Shown here one piece after another: positions 12,825 through 24,102 of a stretch of DNA of 64,000 nt; the stretch's first letter is position 1; the number at the start of each line of letters is the position of its first letter. This stretch comes from Parus major. Lineage: Eukaryota > Chordata > Aves > Passeriformes > Paridae. The stretch covers positions 45,281,326 to 45,345,325 of the forward strand of contig NC_031799.1 in assembly GCF_001522545.3 (NCBI RefSeq), given 5' to 3'. The position numbers and the translations under genes were made by a program. The notes under the pieces were generated by a model. It was not told where the DNA came from and searched no databases. It worked only from the letters and a program-made list of their open reading frames with translations.

Positions 12825-13215
12825 AGGGGTGGGGAGGCGGCCGGCGGGGCCCATACCTGCGCGCCAGGACCGTGCCACCAGGGCCATCCTGGTGCCACAG
12901 CGGCCACGCAGCCGGCACCCTGCAGCCAGGGCCAGAGCTGCGAGCACCCGTGCGGCAGGGCTCGCAGTGAGCTGTGCCTGCTTGGCCGCTTTCCGCCGGC
13001 CGTGCTGCGAACAGAAGGGCGAACAGGGGCGGCGGCAGCAGCTTCTCCTCGGTGCCCCGCATGAGGAGAGGCGCTGGCTGGGGCCGATGTCGCGGTGGCA
13101 CCGCCCGCACGGCTGTGGGGAGACAACGCGGCCCAGCCGAGGGGCAGGACGAGCAATTCCCCAGTGCGGAGCCCGGACGGTATCAACCTTTCAGCACTGC
13201 GGAACCCTGCAAGAA
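12825..13215. promoter_or_regulatory. Small GC- and CpG-rich block, function unknown
   Basis: About 390 bases of GC-rich, CpG-dense sequence with abrupt borders to AT-rich DNA on the left and to an ERV LTR fragment on the right. On the minus strand a strong splice-donor-like site (GCGCAG|GTATGG) falls at about 12857/12856, so this could be a first exon of a leftward transcript. A continuous minus-strand open frame (12709-13110) crosses it but resembles no known protein. It could equally be a small CpG island, a retroposed GC-rich fragment or an unrecognised ERV part. It does not match the ERV LTR copy at 36595-37365 in this window. Confidence 0.4.
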
Positions 13216-13269
13216 CTTTTCAGCTGACAGAACTTGAGAACAGACAATCCCACAGACACTGATTCTCCC

Positions 13270-13625
13270 CCGGATCAGGGAAAAGGGAAAGGTGAAGACA
13301 CGTGAGGAGAACAAGATGGCGATGCTGAGGTCGATGAAAAGGAGGGAGGGAGGGAGAGGAGGAGGTGATTCGGGCATCAGCGCTGAGATTCTTCTGCAAG
13401 CCATGGTGAGGACTATAATATAACAAACTGTTTCCCTGTAATTCATGAAGGGCATGGGGGATGTAGAATTCACCTGCAGCCCATGAGAAAGAGGTGCTCG
13501 CACTGGAGTGTATGGATGCTGAAAAGCTGTAATCTCATGGGGGACTTGAACACAGAGAGGGAGTTAAACTAGAAGGGAAGTAGCTCCAGTTTTGAATTAT
13601 ATTCAAGGCTAGAGGCTATATCCTG
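13270..13625 (+). mobile_element. ERV LTR fragment (internal part)
   Basis: Partial LTR in + orientation. It shows the landmarks that also occur, in reverse complement, in the LTR at 36595-37365. These are a purine-rich gaggaggaggtg block (13355-13366), a 'ccatggtgagg' box (13402-13412), and later 'ctgcagcccatga' (13474-13486), whose 'gcagccc' core recurs in that family. The LTR ends are not recognisable here. It lies immediately upstream of a retroviral protease remnant, the place expected for a 5' LTR, although primer-binding and gag regions are missing. The assignment to a class III (ERV-L-like) avian family is inference. Confidence 0.55.
13341..13366 (+). repeat. GGGA-type purine repeat inside the LTR fragment
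   Basis: Run of ggagggagggagggagaggaggagg-like units. It seems to be a local expansion of the purine-rich box present in this LTR family. Confidence 0.7.
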
Positions 13626-13639
13626 CCTCTAGCAGGAAG

Positions 13640-14060
13640 AGGCATGGGAGAATCGGGTCTTTTGGATGGTGTGGATCCAATGGTCTGGCACATCAGAGCC
13701 ACAAAAATGTGAAGTTTTAGTTGACACTGGCATGCAGTGCACCTTGATCCCTTCAGGACATGTGGGGGCAGAACCTGTTTCCATTGCTGGGGTGACGGGG
13801 GGATCGCAGCAGTTGACTCTGTTGGAAGCCGAGGTGAGCCTGACTGGGAAGGAGTGGCAGAAACATCCCATTGTGACTGGCCCAGAGGCCCTGTGTATTC
13901 TGGGCATAGACTTCCTTCAGAATGGCTATTACAAAGACCCAAAGGGACTCAGGTGGGCTTTTGGAATAGCTGCTGTGAAGGCAGAGGACATTAAGCAATT
14001 GAACCCTTACCTGGACTATCAGAGAACCCATCTGCAGTAGGACTCCTGAAGGTGGAAGAA
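13640..14060 (+). pseudogene. Endogenous retrovirus protease remnant
   Basis: An open frame of 124 codons (13666-14040) carries the hallmark retroviral aspartic protease motifs. LVDTG sits at residues 18-22, holding the catalytic Asp20, with a flap-like region after it and ILGIDFL at residues 78-84 near the C-terminal end of the fold. In retroviruses this protease cuts the Gag-Pol polyprotein. The residue after DTG is Met, where Ala or Ser is usual. The frame ends in a stop at 14038-14040, and the sequence that should link it to reverse transcriptase continues with frameshifts and a TGA near 14148. No gag is recognisable upstream. The start codon is arbitrary because the domain would normally be internal to a polyprotein. 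This is a dead fragment of an avian ERV; the class (ERV-L-like) is inferred. Confidence 0.85.
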
Positions 14061-14479
14061 CAGCGAGTACCAATTGCCACCGCGACAGTGCACTGCCGGC
14101 AGTATAGGACAAATCGAGATGCTGTGATCCCCATCCACAAGATGATCTGAGAGCTGGAGAGCCAAGGGGTGCTCAGCAAAACCCACTCACCCTTCAACAG
14201 CCCCATCTGGCCTGTGCGCAAGTCTGACAGAGAATGGAGACCGACTGTGGACTATCGTGCATTGAATGAAGTGACTCCACTGCTGAGCGCTGCCGTGCCG
14301 GACATGCTGGAGCTCCAGTATGAGCTGGAGTCCAAGGCAGCAAAGTGGTATGCCACTATTGACATTGCCAATGCATTTTTCTCCATTCCCCTGGCAGCAG
14401 AATGCAGGCCTCAGTTTGCCTTCATGTGGAGGGGCGTGCAGTACACCTGGAACTGACTGCCTGCATTCTCCACCAAAAT
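14061..14479 (+). pseudogene. Endogenous retrovirus reverse transcriptase remnant (N-terminal part)
   Basis: The clearest open piece is 14169-14456. It contains SPFNSPIWPVRK (residues 7-18), VDYRALN (27-33) and TIDIANAFF (63-71), where Asp65 is the first catalytic Asp of reverse transcriptase motif A. These are the fingers and the start of the palm of a retroviral polymerase. The frame ends at a TGA where the invariant continuation should follow, and the sequence then joins directly to an LTR start at 14480. The YxDD active site, RNase H, integrase and env are therefore all missing. The upstream linker (14061-14168) is related but out of frame. It cannot encode an active enzyme. Confidence 0.88.
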
Positions 14480-14626
14480 TGTCATGGTTTGACATTGGCC
14501 AAAGCCAGGCACCCACAAAAAAGACCCACTATTTACTCATTCTCCTCTGCTGTAGTTGAGCAGAGGAGAATGAGTAAATAGGTTTTTCCTTGGGTGCCTG
14601 GCTTTGACCAATGTCAAACCACTGCA
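14480..14626 (+). mobile_element. Collapsed ERV LTR: two inverted ends with interior missing
   Basis: The sequence starts TGTCATGGTTTGACATTGG and ends CCAATGTCAAACCACTGCA. The left arm (about 14485-14551) and right arm (about 14559-14621) are nearly perfect inverted repeats of 63-67 bases, separated by only 7 bases (gtagttg). Related avian LTRs, as I remember them, have long inverted ends with several hundred bases between. The simplest reading is that this is the 3' LTR of the ERV remnant just upstream, with its whole interior deleted. The TG...CA ends are retained. The few mismatches between arms lie around cacaaaaaagaccca against the complement of gggtttttcctt-like sequence. A pre-existing foldback element is an alternative. 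Confidence 0.7.
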
Positions 14627-17600
14627 GTGCTTATCTTTTGATATTTCAGACACTTGTAGAGCAATTACTCTTAGGTTTGATGCAGATGCTGTGAAATTAG
14701 GCTGTTACAGTATTATGCACTTGACACTCAGATATTTCTGAAGACACCATGGTAGTTAGATGCAGTCTGAAAGCTCAGAAATCCTCATACCTTCCTATTT
14801 CAGTTTTGAACTGGATCTCCACTGCCTCACTTTGATAAGAAACCTAAATATATGATGAAAAAATTTTCTAGGTAGAGTGTATTTGCTTAATGAGATGAAG
14901 GGAATAGCAGTACTTGAAAATAAATCTAGGTCATCCACAAGAAATAGACATATATGTCACCTTAGAATGTGTTTGTTGTTTTTGTTTTTCACCTCAGCAG
15001 AACTGTAAAAAGTAATGTGTAATGTCACATAATAAAAGTTTCCAGCCGGCTTGTTCCCTGCATTTACTGGTATGACATTTCTCCTATTGATCCATTCCAT
15101 GTCAGTGAATCAAGGGTGCCACAGTGTTGTGGGAGCAAGGTTGCATCCAGGTTGCAATGCTGGAGATTCTGTCCCCTTGCATTGCACAAACACACACAAG
15201 GAACGCAATGCAGTGAGGGGACCCATCTAACAGGGTATGCACAGCCTAATACATCACACTGTTCTTTCATCAGCTTCTCTCCATGGGGCTCCACAGACAT
15301 ACACTACCATCCGTTTTTCTTCTTCATCTTTGTACTGCCAGTTGATCCTCTGTGTCATAGTCCCCATAATAATTTTTCCTTCTGGTATTTTTTTAAGATT
15401 TCCTCTCTTCAGCAGCTGGCACAGCTTTCTGACAATACTGTAGGTTTGCATTTCATCTCTGGTTACAAGTTCTCTTTTTTTTAATGTGCAAATCAATGCA
15501 ATGGAGGAAAAATGTTGCACCTTTTATTGATTCTTCTCCCACTGGCATATTTTTTACACCACATCATTAGACCTGCATTATTATCCTAATGCCTTCAGGG
15601 GCTATGACAACTAGTCAGACCCCAAGGATTTAGTCTAACCCCATAATAATCCTTATAGCTAGAACTGATTAAAAAATAGTTAATGATTTTTTTCTTTTAA
15701 TTTTCATATCCTCCCCATATCCAGCACATGCAAGTGAAATCCTTAACAAAAAAAGGAAGAGCTAATTATGCTGTAAAATGTCAGTGGAACACATCAGCTG
15801 TGATCATATTAAGCAGCCACAAAATGGGTGACTAACTACTGCCCGGTAGAAATGAGTAGCCTTAATAGTAGCCTTAATAAAGTTCTTACGAGTAAATATG
15901 ATGAGCATTAGACAACTGTGGCCAAAACACAGATTTCGATTTAAGCTAAAGCACTAGAGAGTTAAGCTTAATAGACTGAAATAACTGGACTTTGACACTT
16001 CCATTAGTGCATGTGTGCTGAATCCAAATTAGTTCTTCTGAGCCTGAACATCTCATATGATGAGTTTCCCTGAATAGAAATTATGTGATTGTAAACATCA
16101 TGATCTGTCAATTTAGCTTACACAGGGCCTTCCTGTATAATCAGTCTTTGCTAAAAATTAGTAACAAAGTAAATGAGAAAATTCACTGTGTTTAGAGAAT
16201 CTTTGGGAAATGCAAATCTAGAGGAAAATGTCCTGTGTTTACAGTCAAAGCATTTCAGGATTTAATAACTTGAATGCTTAAACACTAACATATGTGAATC
16301 TCTGTGAAATACGTTGTTCCTTGCACACTCATCAGCCTTTTAATTTCACATTGCTTTTCACCGATTAGCCACATGCCATTTCTCACCTAATCTCCTTTTG
16401 TAATATTTAATTTTGAAATGACAGAATTTGTCAGCCAGATGATGTGCACAAACAAAGCAGGTCACTGTTCATGCACATAAACATGAATGCCTCTCCCCAA
16501 GCTCTCTCTTGATGTGCCAGTAACAGTAAGAGTGAGGTCATTTGCCCACTTTCTGAGACTGTCTGGCACAGGGTGCCAGGGCTGGGGGAGCTGGATTAGG
16601 GAGGCCTGGTTGATGTTGCTTCAGGCTCAGCCCATTTCTGTGTTCAAAGTCAGCTTAAGCAACCACTCAAAAAACTTCATTTTTCTATTCCATTTATGTT
16701 ACTTCTCAGGTTTCTAAGCTGCCTAGGAATGGTGGCAAGTCCCCTGCTGGGCTTTCTTTTACAAATCATCATTTCTTTTGTTCCCACTCAGTCTCTACCA
16801 CAATTATAGCTGGACTAAACCCCTCACTTCAGAGAGTTCCCTGTTCAGGTATCAGAGTAAAACAGTGAAAAACACTCAAATAATGGGTTAGGGCTCTGTG
16901 GTTAAGCACATATTTAAGCAACCTGCCTGAAAAGCAGATTTAGACCTCAATATGAGAAAATCAAAGTTATTTAATGTGAATATAGGGCATATATAACCCA
17001 CCTGCATATTCATTTGGTATTGTCTATCCATTCCATGACTTTCTAATCTATCAGCAGGTTTCAACCTCAAGTAACACAGGCGTATAAATCTCATATTGTT
17101 AGTTTTGATTAATTTCATGAAAATTGTTGGCTTGTTAGAGGAGAATTAAATTTTATTAAGTCTTCATGAGAGACTAATTGTACTAAGAATCTCTACTAGG
17201 AAATAAAGAATCTGCTCAGGAGAGTTTTCAAGGAACTGACATTATATTAAATTGATGCACGTTTGGGTTTCTTTCCCCTTCAATTTGAAATGGTGAGAGA
17301 CTCAACTGAATTAATCTCCACACTTTTTTTTTTTCTACTTGGAGCTACCTTTGTCACAAAATTACTTTATAAGCTTACTCTTAAATGACTATACACTTGT
17401 GGATATGAGATTTGCCTTTTGCTCCATGCCTTATGAGACTGCACTATCACTAGAAAATTAAATAAAAACTAGAAATTGAACTCTGGGAGGCACTAAAAGT
17501 CTGCTGCCTGTTATGTGCATGGATTTCAAAGTGCCTTATTCATTTATTGAAAATTTATTGGACATGTATTTCTTTCACTCCTTATAAAGATATACACATG

Positions 17601-20600
17601 AAGACAGTCCTACACTGTGAAGAGAAAAGGTAAGCAAAATAAGAAAGTCATCACCTTTCTGCAAGAGCAGAATTTGAACACAAGTGTCTGAAAATGAGTG
17701 TAGAGTGAATTCTTGCACCTAATACAAACCAGCAGTTCCAATATTAACGTACTGCATCATAGCACAAATACAGGTACCTGAAGTTCATCAGCAAGGTCAA
17801 GTAGGAGTGTTGAGATCGTTACTAAGGGGGGGCATGAAAGAAGTTTGACCCATGAGAAGAACAGTAGTGTATCCAGAGGAGGATCTATCCCAGCTCACTA
17901 AGTGATGGCAGCAGATACAATCAAGCCAGGTTTCCAAGCACACAACCAGGTTTCTCTGGAAGTTCCCTTTCACTTTCAAACGAGAAATGTGATTTTTAAA
18001 GTCCTAGCAGTAGGCAAGGTGTCAGTCCCATATGATCCTCTTAGGAGTTTGTTTATGGAGAGGTAACACAGAAACACTGATCATGCATGGATGGAACATT
18101 TTCCTGAACAGAGACTTCAAGGAACAAGTGGGATTCCATTGCCCATGTAAGGCCACACCAGAGCTAGATGTTGGATTTTTGCTTGCACCCCAAGGGAAAT
18201 CTTGCCTAGACTGAACCATGTTCATCCATTGGCTAGTGCAACTGATATGGCTAGATATCTCTCCTGTCAATCAGAAGTATGTGGACAGCCAGGGAAGAGC
18301 ACCTCTCCCGAAAGAGCTGATTTCACTTCCAAGGGACTGCAGAAAAGGATGCTGATGGAGTCAATACTTGTTAAGGTGAAGAATGGTAACATGGTAGTTG
18401 GAAAAATTTGCAGGCCAGAACTAGTTCCTTCTCAAAAGCTTAGAAAAACTTAGTTTTTCCTAGTCAAAAGAATAAAAATAATAATTTTCTGTGCTACCAG
18501 CATCTTATAAAGGAAGGCCTCTGACTATCAGATCCTGCAAGTAGCCTGCATTTTTGAAGGTAAGGTTGAAGGTCTGAAGAAATGACTGGCTTCAATGGTG
18601 AAGTATTGGTTTTGAGGTCAATTGGATTGAAAGATGAATTATTTCAACAGTGTACACTTGAGTATGTGTGCATGCACCCAAGAAATAGCAGAAGAGATTT
18701 TATATGAACAGACTGTATTGGTAAACAAGGACATAGGAAAAAACAATCAAACTGCTTAATACTGACAAGCTGATGTCTTTTGAACTGACCCCAGAAAATG
18801 ACTGCTCTCCTAAGCAGATCCATGTATGACCTGTCACTGACGCCTTTTGTAAGGAAAGATGGCAACACAGTTATAGTGTATCCTATTCTGGTTATTTTTC
18901 TCCTATCTCCACAAGAAAACACACTCCACTCTTAAAATTGTCTAAAAATCAGGAAAGGAGTACAATGGGCATATCTTGTTCATGAAGGTTCAAGTAAGCA
19001 TCAGTGTAAAATATCTGAGGATTCCTGAACTATATGAAAACCAGTTAATCCAAGAACCTACCACAACAAACCCAAGAGACACAGTGGAGACTCAGGAGTA
19101 AGCATCCATTGTCCTCTGTGTCATGCATCACTGATCGTAGTTGGAGCAGCTGGGCACACTTGTCTTGGTGCTGGTGACTGGATGGGAAAGTGTAAGCGCC
19201 AAACATTAACCTACTTAGAGTAAAACAGTTTAAAAATAGTACCTCACCCTCCCATAAGGTCTTGCACTGAGTTTCATTACATTTGTCTCCTACAGCATAG
19301 TGGAAAAGCACAGAATAATATGGCATAGGCTTCCTAAAGACCCAAGGAGAAGATCAGTGGGACATATCAGGTCACTTTGGAACAGAAAAACAGCAGAAAT
19401 GTCATGGTTAATTGGTGACCAGCTCCCTCTTTGACTCCCAGCATAGGATAAAGCTATGTAATTAGCAGACAAACAAGTTTGGGAAATCTCATTACAGTTC
19501 TGGGACTGAATTATTGTCAGGCTAGAATGAAATGGGTATTCAGCAGGTAAAGGTCAATCTTTCTCAATTGAATGTCAGTCCAGAGGGAATGGAGAACCCC
19601 ATCTATTCAATTCACAAACCCCAGAAGAAAATTCAAGTCATGGTGATATATTTAGCTGTCTAAAAAGGACACTCCCTGTGATGCAGCTGAGATGAGAGTT
19701 CTTCTGACTTCATGGAGGCTGCAGCTCAAAATATCACAGAAGGCAGAAACTGAAATAAATGAAGCAGCATCTAGCAAGCAAACACTAATGAGAACTTAAC
19801 TCCCAAGGAAGTAAATGTAGCTTGTGAGAATGGTGTTAAACCTCACCCCTAGAAAAGAGAATTGAAATAAAACCCACATGAAGATAGTGTCTTTCATGAC
19901 AGTTTCTATAAAAGGACTTCCTTACTTTAGTTTAGTTGTGCTTTTTTTCCTTTTTTTTCTTCAAATTATTTTTGATTCCATTTTCACAGGGTTCAAGAAA
20001 AAAAAACAAAAAACATTAAACCTCATGCATTTCTGTCAAAATCACATGAAACATCAAAATCTTCAGCAGAAAATGCTACAGATAGACTTAAGGAGACTTA
20101 AAAAGTTATTGCTCATTTCTGCTTCTATTTTCTAGAAGAAAATTGTTTTCAATCATGGAAGAAATTTTGCTTTAAAAAAGCCTTTCTTTTAATTTTACAA
20201 GGAGTTACTTTGATCACTAGGAAGTCTAAAACATCTCTGTTTGTGGAAAGGGATTACACAGAGCAAAAGGTAAGAGTGTGATATTTTTTCCCCTAGGAAA
20301 GATTGCGAAATACCATGGTAGGATCCCTTTGTCAGCTTCTGAGACTAGATGAGCTTTTGGAGAGGAATAAAAAGGATAGGAACACAGTGTTCCTCCTTTT
20401 AAAATAAAGGCTTTCAGAGCAAAGACACAGACACTCTTAGAAAGCCAATTCTCCTGGGGCTTCTGGAAAAATAAAAAATGTCTTCTACAGGTTCAACAGT
20501 AAGGGAAACTACTAACTGGAAAGTAGTTCTGTTTTCTGACAGGGCATTTAAACACTGCCCAGGTCTTACTAGGAATTTCAAAATTGAGGGACTTAATAAT

Positions 20601-21640
20601 TAAACAACCTTTTCCACATGATTATCACATTGGAATACAGAGCTGTGATTGAGTTATTGCTTGATGACACTACAATTTCATGTGGGTCCCATTTTAGGTT
20701 GATTACTTGCATTGCTTAATTATAAGGTACATCACTGCTTGAGCTGATTTACTGTTTTGCTTATTGCATCACATGATTGCCTGATTCACAAAAGCAATTA
20801 TGCTCAAACAAAATCACTACCAAAAGCTTGGAGAATTGAACTCCTGCAGTGAGCAGACTGTGTCTTCCCTTGTGGGTTTTCATGACTGTAGATTTTTTAG
20901 ACTTTACCCTTTTCATTTTTAAGCTTTTTGCTTCTTCTTAAGTATAAAATAGCACATTGATTATTTTCTCTGGATGGATTGTGTGAGCTCATTTTTATGG
21001 TGCATAAAGCAACAGAGGTGAATTATGTTCTTCAGCTGTCAGCTGAAATCTAACAGGCCTGACATTGCTGTGAGTTTGTCAGGAATGGGTGGAGGATGGC
21101 AGCACTCCCAGATTGTCACGTTACCAGCCCTCCTCAAAGGAATTTAAAGTGATATTTTCACCTGTACATTCCTGCAACCAGATAAGAAGATAAGATATAA
21201 TGTATAAAAGAGAAATTCCAAACAGAGGGTTCTCTTGTTGTCTTTTGGGGGCTTTAAAGGGAGGCTGTAGTATGGAAAGAATTTGGCCTAAGAATACTGA
21301 AGATGAAGTTACAACTAAGGCCATATGTGATGTAGCACACTTGGGCTGTGATAGAGAGGCTTCTGTATTGTGGCATCCAAAGTTAAATTCAATCTTACAA
21401 TCAGATCCTGATCCTTACTGGGGAAGGAAGTAACAGCAGAAGAAATAGGAAAAGAATTGCTGAATTTTTTGATATCACCAAAATGGAAATACATTACCTG
21501 TTGTAGTAATTCACAGGAAACTTCCTGTCTCCCACATCCAAGTCTGCTTCATCTGACTTGCCAGAAGCATTTTAATCAGGTTCAAAACTGCAGCAGGAAG
21601 GGAAGAACAACACCAAAAAAAAATTACTACATGTTCATAA
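14627..21640. other. Unassigned sequence, partly unique-looking
   Basis: Seven kilobases without a recognised gene or transposon. A 12-base tandem duplication (agtagccttaat twice) lies at 15855-15878. The stretches 16320-16500 and 20590-20960 are AT-rich, not simple-sequence, and contain homeodomain-type words such as taattata. They could be conserved non-coding elements, but this cannot be judged from one genome. Open frames are all under 125 codons and unconvincing. Confidence 0.45.
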
Positions 21641-22365
21641 TAGAATCATAGAATGATTTGGGTTGGGGGGGACCTTAAAAATCATCTCATTTCAATCCTT
21701 CTGCTATGGGCAGGGACACCTTCCACTCAATCTGATTGCACAGAGCTACACCACACCTGGCACTGAGCCTCTCCAGGGGTAGGGCATCCACAGCTTCTCT
21801 GGGCAACCTGTTTAATGCCTCACCACCCTCACAGTAAAGAATTTCTTCCTAAACTCTAATCTAAAACTACTCTCTTTAGCTTGAAGCTATTACCTCTAGT
21901 CCTGTCACTTCATGCCCTTGTATCCCCTTCCTGTGCTCCCTGAAGAACCTGCAACTTCCATTCCAACTCTCCATTCATGGAGGCATCCCTTCACATCTTG
22001 GTGATGCCAATTAAGATTATGGCCCTGGAAGCAGGCACACATCACTAACTCCTCATGTTCATTCCCCATGTTCTGCGTGTTTGCACAAAGGCATCTAAAT
22101 TTGGTCCCAAATGAAGCCAGCTTACTGGCTGGAGTGTCAGCAATTCCTCTGTGGATTTTCTGGTGTTCTCCTCCTGACCTCACTCCAAGCTCTGGGATCT
22201 CCTGCTGACACTGACATCAAACTGATTGGAGTGGAATGGGCAGAAGTTCCCATCTCCTGACACCTTGAGTTTAAAGCCTTTTTCACCAGCCTGGCAAGCC
22301 TATGACCTATCTATCCCTTCTTGGATAGGTGGACCACCTCAGCCTCCAGTAGATTCCATTTCTCA
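21641..22365 (-). mobile_element. CR1 LINE with internal deletion
   Basis: Begins on the + strand with tagaatcatagaatgatttg, the complement of the CR1 3' terminal repeats. It runs through the 3' untranslated and last ORF2 codons (hallmarks gggcagggacaccttccact at 21708-21727 and 'cctcaccaccctcacagtaa' at 21818-21837). Near 21930 it jumps to the complement of the CR1 endonuclease N-terminus and the region before it. There, minus-strand frames read as degenerate forms of the family's LNARSMRNK-like and WWDxSxDWxVGMEGYR-like segments (22065-22120 and 21940-21990). About two kilobases of ORF2 that should lie between are absent. The minus-strand frame at 21905-22183 crosses the junction and is not a gene. 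Confidence 0.85.
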
Positions 22366-22854
22366 AAACAAGAAATAATGTTAGCAGAGAAGGGAATAGA
22401 AAGATCAAACAATGCTTACCACAAGCAGAGCCTTGTTTAATGAATCCTCCTTTAGATCTGCCATCCATTCAAAAAGTGGTGGGTGGGATGTTTCCAGGGT
22501 GGATTATTTCTGACAGAGGCACAACTCTGAATGTTTGTCAGATAAAGCTATCTGGTTGACTAGGTAGACTCATAGTCCTCACTTCATGATGAGGGCACAC
22601 CAGACATCCACCGGGAAGAAACAGCAGTGCAGTTAGTTATATGTCACAGGGAAAACTGTCCCTGTTGAACTAGGCAGACTTTGCTGCAAGGCATGCATTA
22701 CAGCTTGTGCAGAAATCTGAAATTTTCAGTTACAGTAAATAAAGGAACATGTGTTGGGTGCGATGTCAAAGGGAAGGAGGCCTGTTCAGGCTTTAAGATG
22801 TCTCTGTTCTTGGATTCTGGGTAACTAGGCAAAATTCCAGGCTTCCACTACTAG
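22366..22854. other. Unassigned spacer
   Basis: No gene or repeat recognised between the CR1 copy on the left and the LTR on the right. The last bases (ccactactag) are by chance nearly complementary to the LTR start. Confidence 0.5.
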
Positions 22855-24102
22855 TGTAGTGGTTTTGGGTGGAATGAAGTTACTTTTCCTTATAACAGTT
22901 AGTGTGGTGCAATATTTTGGATTTGTGACCAAAAAATTGTTGGTAACATAGTGGTGCTTTTGTTATTTCTGAGCACTGTTTGCACAGGGACAGAACTTCT
23001 CTGTCATGCTACACCACAGCAAGCAGGGTGGGAGTGCACAATAAGTTGATGTGACACAGCCAGGACAGTGGACCCCAACCAACCAAAGGAATATCCCACA
23101 CACCATGCTGAGCAATAAAAATTGTGGGAAAGAAGAAGGAAGGTGGGGATAACAGGGGTAACAGCGTTGGCCTTTTGAACAACTGTTACATGTAAAGGAC
23201 AGACAACATCCCTGATCTCTTGGGGGAGGCTTAACACCTGCTGGCCTTTCATAGACTCGCAGAATCACTAGGTTGGAAGAGATCTTCAAGATCATTGAGT
23301 CCAACCTATGCCTTGACACCTCAACTAAACCATGGCACCAAGTGCCATATCCAGTCTTTCTTTAAATGCATCCAGGGATGGTGGCTCCACCACCTTCCTG
23401 CGTAAACCATTCCAATACTTTATCACCCTTTCTGTAAAAAACCTTTTCCTAATATCCAGCCTGTATTTCCCCTGGCACACCTTGAGACTGTGTCCTCTCC
23501 TTCTGTCATTTGCCACCTGGAGAAAGAGACCAACCCCCTCCTGCTTACAAACACCCTTCAAGAAGCTGTAGAAAGTGATAAGGTCACCTCTGAGACTCCT
23601 TCTCTCCACAATAAACAACCCCAGCTCCCTCAGCCGTTCCTCACAGGGCTCATGTTCCAAGCCCCTCACCAGCCTTGTTGTCTCCTCTGGACATGCTCAA
23701 GCCTCTCAACATCCTTCCCAAACTGAGGGGCCCAGACCTGGACACAGCACTCCCGGTGTGGCCTCATCAGTGCCCAGCACAGGGGGAGAATGACCTCCCT
23801 GCTCCTGCTGGCCACACCACTCCTGATCCAGGCCAGGATACCAGTGGCCTTCTTGGCCACCAGGGCACACTGCTGGCTCATGCTCAGTCAGCTGTCACCA
23901 GTACACCCAGGAAAAAAAAAAGCAGTGAAAGAATTCCTTGTTTTGCTTTACTTGGTAGCACAGCTTTTGTTTTATCTGTTAAAGTGTCTTTATCTTAACC
24001 CCTAAGTTTTCACATGTTTACCCTTTTGACACCCTTTTACGTTCCACTTAATGGAGAGTGAATGAGTGAGTGGCTGTGTTGGACTGGGACTAACCCACTA
24101 CA
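22855..24102 (+). mobile_element. Solo ERV LTR, interrupted by a CR1 insertion
   Basis: Starts TGTAGTGG (22855-22862) and ends CCACTACA (24095-24102), a perfect 8-base terminal inverted repeat. Without the CR1 (about 23249-23910) it is about 585 bases. The left part aligns with 38953-39088 plus the start of the right part of the second copy, for example 'tggttttggg...', 'gtggtgc', 'gcaagcagg' and 'gggagtgca'. The right part aligns with 40440-40610, for example 'ttgttttgcttt', 'ttaaagtgtctttatcttaa' and 'gagtgaatgagtg'. The position after 'gtgtctttatc' is the R/U5-like region; the expected polyadenylation signal has decayed to GTTAAA. No internal ERV sequence adjoins either end, so it is a solo LTR formed by recombination between two LTRs. 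No convincing target-site duplication is visible. Confidence 0.8.
23249..23910 (-). mobile_element. CR1 LINE, 5'-truncated, inserted in the LTR
   Basis: The best-preserved CR1 3' segment of the window. Two overlapping minus-strand frames remain. The frame 23666-23881 reads [20 protein letters not shown]..., and 23325-23669 continues with ...LRGDLITFYSFLKG... and ...YRLDIRKRFFTERVIKYWN.... This is the C-terminal (thumb and connection) part of the CR1 ORF2 reverse transcriptase. A frameshift near 23666-23670 separates them. The catalytic core and endonuclease are missing through 5' truncation, the usual outcome of LINE insertion. The 3' end carries only one or two degenerate copies of the 8-base terminal repeat (catagactcgcagaatcac). 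It disrupts the surrounding LTR and is therefore younger. Confidence 0.93.

Noticed and set aside
12760..13227. 155-codon and overlapping minus-strand frames in the small GC-rich block
   Set aside because: Same GC-driven openness; no recognised domain and overlapping frames on opposite strands.
21905..22183. 92-codon minus-strand frame as a gene
   Set aside because: It lies in a CR1 copy and crosses the deletion junction.
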